A program made the translations under genes and the position numbers. From Lachancea thermotolerans CBS 6340 (Eukaryota > Ascomycota > Saccharomycetes > Saccharomycetales > Saccharomycetaceae): DNA of 64,000 nucleotides. Positions 59,983 through 64,000 of this stretch are shown piece after piece. The DNA lies in NCBI RefSeq assembly GCF_000142805.1, contig NC_013082.1, positions 1,302,001-1,366,000 of the forward strand, read 5' to 3'. Under the pieces are notes generated by a model that was given only the letters and a program-made list of their open reading frames with translations, was not told the origin of the DNA and did no database searches. Positions within the stretch are counted from its first letter, which is position 1. Each line of letters begins with the position of its first letter.

Positions 59983-62532
59983 TTATATTATTGACTCATT
60001 GATCAGCCCAATTGCAGTAGCGTAACTGGTTGTGACCCTCTGTACATGCCTTATGTCGGCACATGCAACAATGATCTTCTTGAGAAGCTCATAAGCGGAC
60101 ACCCCAGCAACTGTTTTCACTTTGTAGTCCCCATCATTATACAACCATTGAAGCACATCGTCCAAACGGTCTCTGTAACCCATCTCACTCAACCTAATGC
60201 AATATATGACTATTAGCTTGAGGAATTCATCATTCTCGCCCAAACGCAAGGACACAAGAAGTTTGTTTTCTAAGTGGGACAATGTTACAACTTCTTCTAA
60301 GTTTTCGTATCCCTCCTTCATTAAAATTGTTTTCGCAAACTTTTGCAAGGCGCGGGCCCGGCCTTTCCGGTTGAGTTCATCATTAGTTTTGCTTTCCAAG
60401 TAATTCAGTATGCTCTTTTTGTTTTCTTTCAACTCTTCTGATAGACCTTTGGCTTCCGAATTCCAGTTTTGGTGTTTCTTGTCGTGCTTGTCAGCGGCAT
60501 CATCTGCGTAAGTGCTAGCGATAGTGGTTTTTGTGGTATTCCAGTACTGAGAACCGTAAGCCCACCATGAGTCATTAATGAGCATCCAACTTTCCATTGC
60601 TTTATCAAACATGTACCCATCGCCGTTGCTTAATGTGACTATCGGAACCCCATTAAGAGTCAATGTACACATTGTGATATTCTCTGCTCTAGTGAGGACG
60701 TCATCCGAGAAACGTAGATTCGGGCTCAGAAGCGGATACACAGAGTTGGGAGGAAAATGCAGTGCGGCACGCTCAACGTCCCAGCAGTAGAGTTGTCCCA
60801 TAGATGTCAAGCACAGTAGAAACTTTCCACAAGCTTCTAAAAAGCTTATGGGAACACCCATTATCATTGGAGGCAGCAACTTCTTACCAGAGTCAGAATA
60901 AATGTAAATCGTACCATCATCACTACAGCAGCCCCAAAAGTTTTCACCGGCGGTGCAAATTGTTATTAGCTTCGGCAGGAAATCCTCGAAAACGACTTTC
61001 TCTTGGCCAGATTCGTTAAGCTTGAGAGAGAGTATAGTGGGCGTTTGCTCATTACCAGATCCATTTTTCACGTTTAGCGAGAATGCTTCGTTTTCGGTAG
61101 GCTTGTAAATGAGTGATAGCCGAACTTTGGGTGCAGCAAGTCGCATTTTCGAAAACGACACAGATGGCATTAAAAGATTGGTATCTAAAAAGTCCATAGG
61201 TTCTAAGTCATGCTTCTGCTTTTTAGTCGAAAGCTGCTGTGCAGCATCTTTCGGCTTCCTTTTCAGATCTTTGGGTACGCTGTAGGAGGGAGCATTGAAT
61301 TCCATCGAAGTGCTTTGAATAACAGTGGGGGCGATTTTCTTTTTATCATTTACCTTTGTGACATTCCCTGACGGCCCCTGTGCCGGTGTATTTGCTTTTG
61401 AGTTGGCCCTGCTGACAGGCTTTTCAACAACAGGAAGAGGTTCAAGGGTGGGAATTTGAGACCTCAGTTTGGTTACTTCGTTGTCTGGAAGAACTTCTCC
61501 TAACTCTTCTGGACGAAAGGCAAATATAAGTAAAGTTCCATCATTAGTGGTAGCAAAAAGGGCCAAACCGTCTGCTGTCCATTGCAAATCTGTCACATAG
61601 GAGTCATCTGTGCATTTTGTATTTAGAAGAGGTTTCAAACGCCTCGTGTTCCAAATAACGATGTTTCCTGCATCAAAGCCAGAAGAGGCAGCCAAGTTGT
61701 AAGTGGATTTAGCGCCTGATTTTAGAGTTTTCTGGTAGAGTTTTGGAGAAAACTGAAACGCTTGGCACTTGTCAAAATGTCCAACCAATGTTGATTTCAA
61801 CTTAAAACCGTTTTTCCTGTCTAAGAGCAAAATAGCAGGTGTGGATCCGCTGACGGAGTTTAGAATGGGCAGAATGTCGGCCTGTGGAGACATAGAGATA
61901 CGATAACGGAGGGGGTCGACTTGTAGGTAGTGCGAAAGCCTATTCAGAAGTTTAAAGTTACCGGACGCACTGTACTGAAAAACCGAAACATTACGGTCAG
62001 CGCAAACCACAGTAAAGAATTGACTAAGAGGATCTAATACCCCAGTAACTGGCTGAGACGCGCCTAGAGGAATCCGGTCAACCTCGCGCTTGTTTTCGGT
62101 ACTGAGTAGTGCAATATAGTTACCTTCCACACCCTGGCTTACCAGCACAAACATCAGGTGCAAAGATGTATCTAGCTGTACGTCTGTAATACATGCAGGG
62201 GATTTAACCTCGAATAAAGGCTCGAATTGAGACTTTTCGCGTGCCTCGAGCCACGAATTTGCAAAGAACACAGCGCGATCAGAACTCACATAGAGCTGTG
62301 TTGGGCACCCACCTATGAGCTTCAATGGGCCTGATTTTCCATCTGAGAGTAATATTTCGAAGCTCTCTCGTACCTCTTTAGCCGGCGTTTTGTCCATCGC
62401 AGCACCAACCAAATCGCTACAGGGCCAAACACTGACCGAGCTTGTACCGGCAGTCACCAATTTATCATCGACACATGCACAAGCCACAATCCGGCCATTG
62501 TGCAAAGCTCTGGGATATTTTAGGAGCTTCAT
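59983..62532 (-). CDS. HIR2: Hir2, subunit of the HIR histone chaperone complex
   Basis: WD40 subunit of the HIR complex (HIRA in animals), which deposits H3-H4 outside S phase and represses histone genes. The 849-aa product (S. cerevisiae 875) has an N-terminal propeller (about 1-370), a linker with the conserved STSMEFNAPSYSVPKDLKRKPKDA region (HIR B-domain-like), and a C-terminal half with SGNEQTPTILSL, FLPKLITICTAGENFWGCCSDDGTIYIYSDSGKK and LTRAENITMCTLT. The closeness to Hir2 over Hir1 is clear. Position next to CKB2 matches YOR038C. The ATG at 62532 begins MKLLKYPRALHN as in the family. Confidence 0.96.
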   Translation of the reverse strand: MKLLKYPRALHNGRIVACACVDDKLVTAGTSSVSVWPCSDLVGAAMDKTPAKEVRESFEILLSDGKSGPLKLIGGCPTQLYVSSDRAVFFANSWLEAREKSQFEPLFEVKSPACITDVQLDTSLHLMFVLVSQGVEGNYIALLSTENKREVDRIPLGASQPVTGVLDPLSQFFTVVCADRNVSVFQYSASGNFKLLNRLSHYLQVDPLRYRISMSPQADILPILNSVSGSTPAILLLDRKNGFKLKSTLVGHFDKCQAFQFSPKLYQKTLKSGAKSTYNLAASSGFDAGNIVIWNTRRLKPLLNTKCTDDSYVTDLQWTADGLALFATTNDGTLLIFAFRPEELGEVLPDNEVTKLRSQIPTLEPLPVVEKPVSRANSKANTPAQGPSGNVTKVNDKKKIAPTVIQSTSMEFNAPSYSVPKDLKRKPKDAAQQLSTKKQKHDLEPMDFLDTNLLMPSVSFSKMRLAAPKVRLSLIYKPTENEAFSLNVKNGSGNEQTPTILSLKLNESGQEKVVFEDFLPKLITICTAGENFWGCCSDDGTIYIYSDSGKKLLPPMIMGVPISFLEACGKFLLCLTSMGQLYCWDVERAALHFPPNSVYPLLSPNLRFSDDVLTRAENITMCTLTLNGVPIVTLSNGDGYMFDKAMESWMLINDSWWAYGSQYWNTTKTTIASTYADDAADKHDKKHQNWNSEAKGLSEELKENKKSILNYLESKTNDELNRKGRARALQKFAKTILMKEGYENLEEVVTLSHLENKLLVSLRLGENDEFLKLIVIYCIRLSEMGYRDRLDDVLQWLYNDGDYKVKTVAGVSAYELLKKIIVACADIRHVQRVTTSYATAIGLINESII

Positions 62533-62655
62533 ATCCGTCGTTCAGATATGAGTTATAGCTCTATACAACTATAATTTGAAAATGGTAAGAAAATTTTGAC
62601 CTTCCACATCAACACCAAAGATTTGAAACCAGGGAACAGTGGGCAAAACAAGACC

Positions 62656-63381
62656 ATGGCAGACGTTGAGATGACGGAAGCAAGGTTGGACACAGCAGAG
62701 GGAAGCATATCATCTGAATACGTGGAGTTCTGGATCGACCTGTTTTTAGGACGCAAGGGACACGAATACTTTTGTGATGTGGATACGGACTATATCACTG
62801 ACCGGTTTAACCTCATCAACCTGCAAAAGACCGTTAACAAGTTCACTCAAGTTATCCAGTACATCGTGGATGAGCTGGACGATGGCGTCCTGGAGCAGAT
62901 GTCCAGCGCACGGCTGGAGCAGCTGGAGCACGACGCCCGCAAGTTGTATGGCTTGATTCACGCACGGTACGTGATTACGATCAAGGGTCTTCAAAAGATG
63001 CTGCAGAAATACAAGGAGGCAGACTTTGGACGGTGTCCGCGCGTTTACTGCAACTTCCAACCGCTGCTGCCCGTAGGGCTGCATGACACGCCGGGCGTGG
63101 ACTGCGTAAAACTTTACTGCCCATGTTGCGAGGATCTCTACATTCCCAAGTCTTCACGGCACAGCGCTATTGACGGTGCGTATTTTGGCACCAGTTTCCC
63201 AGGGATGTTTCTTCAGGCGTTCCCGGAGATGGTGCCGCCTCGCCCTGTGAAGCGGTACGTGCCCCGTATTTTTGGCTTCGAACTTCACAAGCAGGCGCAG
63301 GTCGCACGCTGGCAAGAGCTACAGCGTCGCAAGTTAGTGCATTCGCTGGAGCAGCGCGGCATTGACGGGGGCTGGAAGTAG
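62656..63381 (+). CDS. CKB2: Ckb2, regulatory beta subunit of casein kinase 2
   Basis: Beta' regulatory subunit of protein kinase CK2, which dimerises through zinc fingers and docks the catalytic subunits. The 241-aa product (S. cerevisiae 258) has the family core FWIDLFLGRKGHEYFCDVD, LYGLIHARYVITIKGLQKML, the Cys4 zinc site (RCPRVYC, CVKLYCPCCEDLY), YFGTSFPGMFLQAFPEMVP and RIFGFELHKQAQVARWQELQR. The ATG at 62656 (MADVEMTEARLD) is preferred because the open frame upstream begins only at a TTG. A 5-codon upstream ATG frame (62582-62599) lies in the leader. Divergent from HIR2 across 123 bp. Confidence 0.96.
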   Translation: MADVEMTEARLDTAEGSISSEYVEFWIDLFLGRKGHEYFCDVDTDYITDRFNLINLQKTVNKFTQVIQYIVDELDDGVLEQMSSARLEQLEHDARKLYGLIHARYVITIKGLQKMLQKYKEADFGRCPRVYCNFQPLLPVGLHDTPGVDCVKLYCPCCEDLYIPKSSRHSAIDGAYFGTSFPGMFLQAFPEMVPPRPVKRYVPRIFGFELHKQAQVARWQELQRRKLVHSLEQRGIDGGWK

Positions 63382-63920
63382 ACCCTGGCCACGTGACTCA
63401 TGAATACGAGTAGGTCACGTGCTGAAGACAAAGTCGTTATAGACGAACATAACGGCGCTTATGTGAGCACGCGGCCGTTTTGTGTCACTCAAAACGGGTG
63501 GTATATTCCATGCTCGTTGGCGCCCAGGCCGCCTTAGGCTCCACTATCCAGCCCTCGTACGTAGTCCAAAATGTCTGTATTCTAGTTTAAAGGTTCTCAG
63601 ATTTTATTTGGCGACGTTAGGAACGCCAATCAGAGAACTTTGTGTAGGGTGAAGCTAAGAAGTTGCGGAAATTCTGAGTGCGCCCTTAGTCGCACGAAGA
63701 TATTATCAAGGATTTAATCGAAAGCCAGGTCACAGTGTTCTCGTGCTCTTCTGTATTCCCTCATTTTTCACGTTTTTAAGGTTAATGGCACCCAAGTTTA
63801 ATTTAGTCAAAAAAGAGAGTGCCTCTATATAAGATTTCTAGGAAAATCACTCATCTCGTCCCGTGAACGCAGACGCCAAGGTAAAGTTACAGCTTCATTA
63901 GCATCAAAAGGCGCGCACCT
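63382..63920. promoter_or_regulatory. CKB2 3' region and CCC2 promoter
   Basis: 539 bp with no gene recognised. It holds an inverted pair of Cbf1-type sites, CACGTGAC (63390-63397) and GTCACGTG (63414-63421), a GGCACCC core (63787-63793) of the iron-regulatory Aft type, and a TATATAAG box (63826-63833) about 90 bp before CCC2. Regulation by Aft is inferred from the known control of CCC2 in S. cerevisiae. Confidence 0.5.
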
Positions 63921-64000
63921 ATGGGTAAAGGCAAAGTTGCAGTGTACCATGTGGAAGGCATGACGTGTGGGGCGTGCGCCGTGGCGATTGAAACGGAGCT
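63921..64000 (+). CDS. CCC2: Ccc2, copper-transporting P-type ATPase (5' end only)
   Basis: Only the first 26 codons and two further bases are in the window; the gene runs off the right edge. The ATG at 63921 starts MGKGKVAVYHVEGMTCGACAVAIE, the first heavy-metal-associated domain with the copper-binding GMTCxxC motif. Ccc2 loads copper in the trans-Golgi onto the multicopper oxidase Fet3. The identity is supported by MSW1 (YDR268W) two genes upstream and by the TATA and Aft-like sites. Everything past 64000 is unseen. Confidence 0.85.
   Translation, partial: MGKGKVAVYHVEGMTCGACAVAIETE

Noticed and set aside
63390-63421. Possible centromere, since GTCACGTG matches the CDEI core
   Set aside because: No long AT-rich CDEII follows on either side and no CDEIII-like TTTCCGAA motif is at the right distance.
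1-64000. Transposable elements, LTRs, viral or Polinton-like fossils
   Set aside because: No polymerase, integrase, capsid or LTR-like end pairs were seen in any reading frame or gap.

Overview
This is a gene-dense stretch of a budding yeast nuclear chromosome: compact genes, few and very short introns, intergenic gaps mostly of 100-500 bp, yeast-type GTAYGT/TACTAAC splice signals, and proteins that align closely with Saccharomyces cerevisiae ones. Gene names are those of the S. cerevisiae orthologues, recognised from protein sequence and gene order. The order is the key clue to the organism. Genes that lie in S. cerevisiae on two separate, duplicated chromosomal tracks are here interleaved on one track, and members of whole-genome-duplication pairs (YPR1/GCY1, GGA1/GGA2, TRR1/TRR2, SBE2/SBE22) occur once. 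This is what a yeast that never went through the duplication should look like. Gene content and a moderate GC content fit Lachancea or a close relative; the species cannot be fixed from this window alone.

Layout. Block A (about 0-19 kb) mixes S. cerevisiae chromosome IV (YDR36x) and XV (YOR11x) genes: XRS2, a YPR1/GCY1-type aldo-keto reductase, spliced KEI1, RIO1, RTC5, ESF1, tRNA-Lys(CUU), CDC40, RPT5, SEM1, RPO31, and a second identical tRNA-Lys(CUU). Block B (about 19-55.5 kb) mixes chromosome IV (YDR350-363) and VIII (YHR101-113): ESC2, APE4, TFC6, UBA4, ERP5, CTM1, BCP1, EAF1, GGA, CNL1, SPC110, TRP4, CDC12, TRR1, YPT35, GRE3, YPQ2, SBE2, KIC1, ATP22, spliced BIG1. Block C (55.5 kb to the end) mixes chromosome IV (YDR267-270) and XV (YOR036-039): PEP12, CIA1, CYC2, MSW1, HIR2, CKB2 and the first 80 bases of CCC2. 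The A/B junction coincides with the second tRNA gene.

The genes are housekeeping genes with no shared operon-like purpose, but regulatory links are visible. The ribosome-biogenesis and polymerase genes RIO1, ESF1, RPO31 and BCP1 have PAC motifs, three of them with an adjacent RRPE motif. The neighbouring proteasome genes RPT5 and SEM1 each have an Rpn4/PACE-type site just upstream. GRE3 has stress and heat-shock type sites.

I found no mobile element, CRISPR, plasmid, viral fossil or obviously novel multi-gene system. The observations most worth following are an aldo-keto reductase lacking its catalytic tyrosine (2479-3408), a thioredoxin reductase gene with two apparent starts that would give mitochondrial and cytosolic forms (start codons at 42665 and 42602), a BIG1 intron whose only sensible in-frame acceptor is a weak AAG, a PAC site that has grown into a pentamer repeat before ESF1, and an apparent internal GC valley in RPO31.
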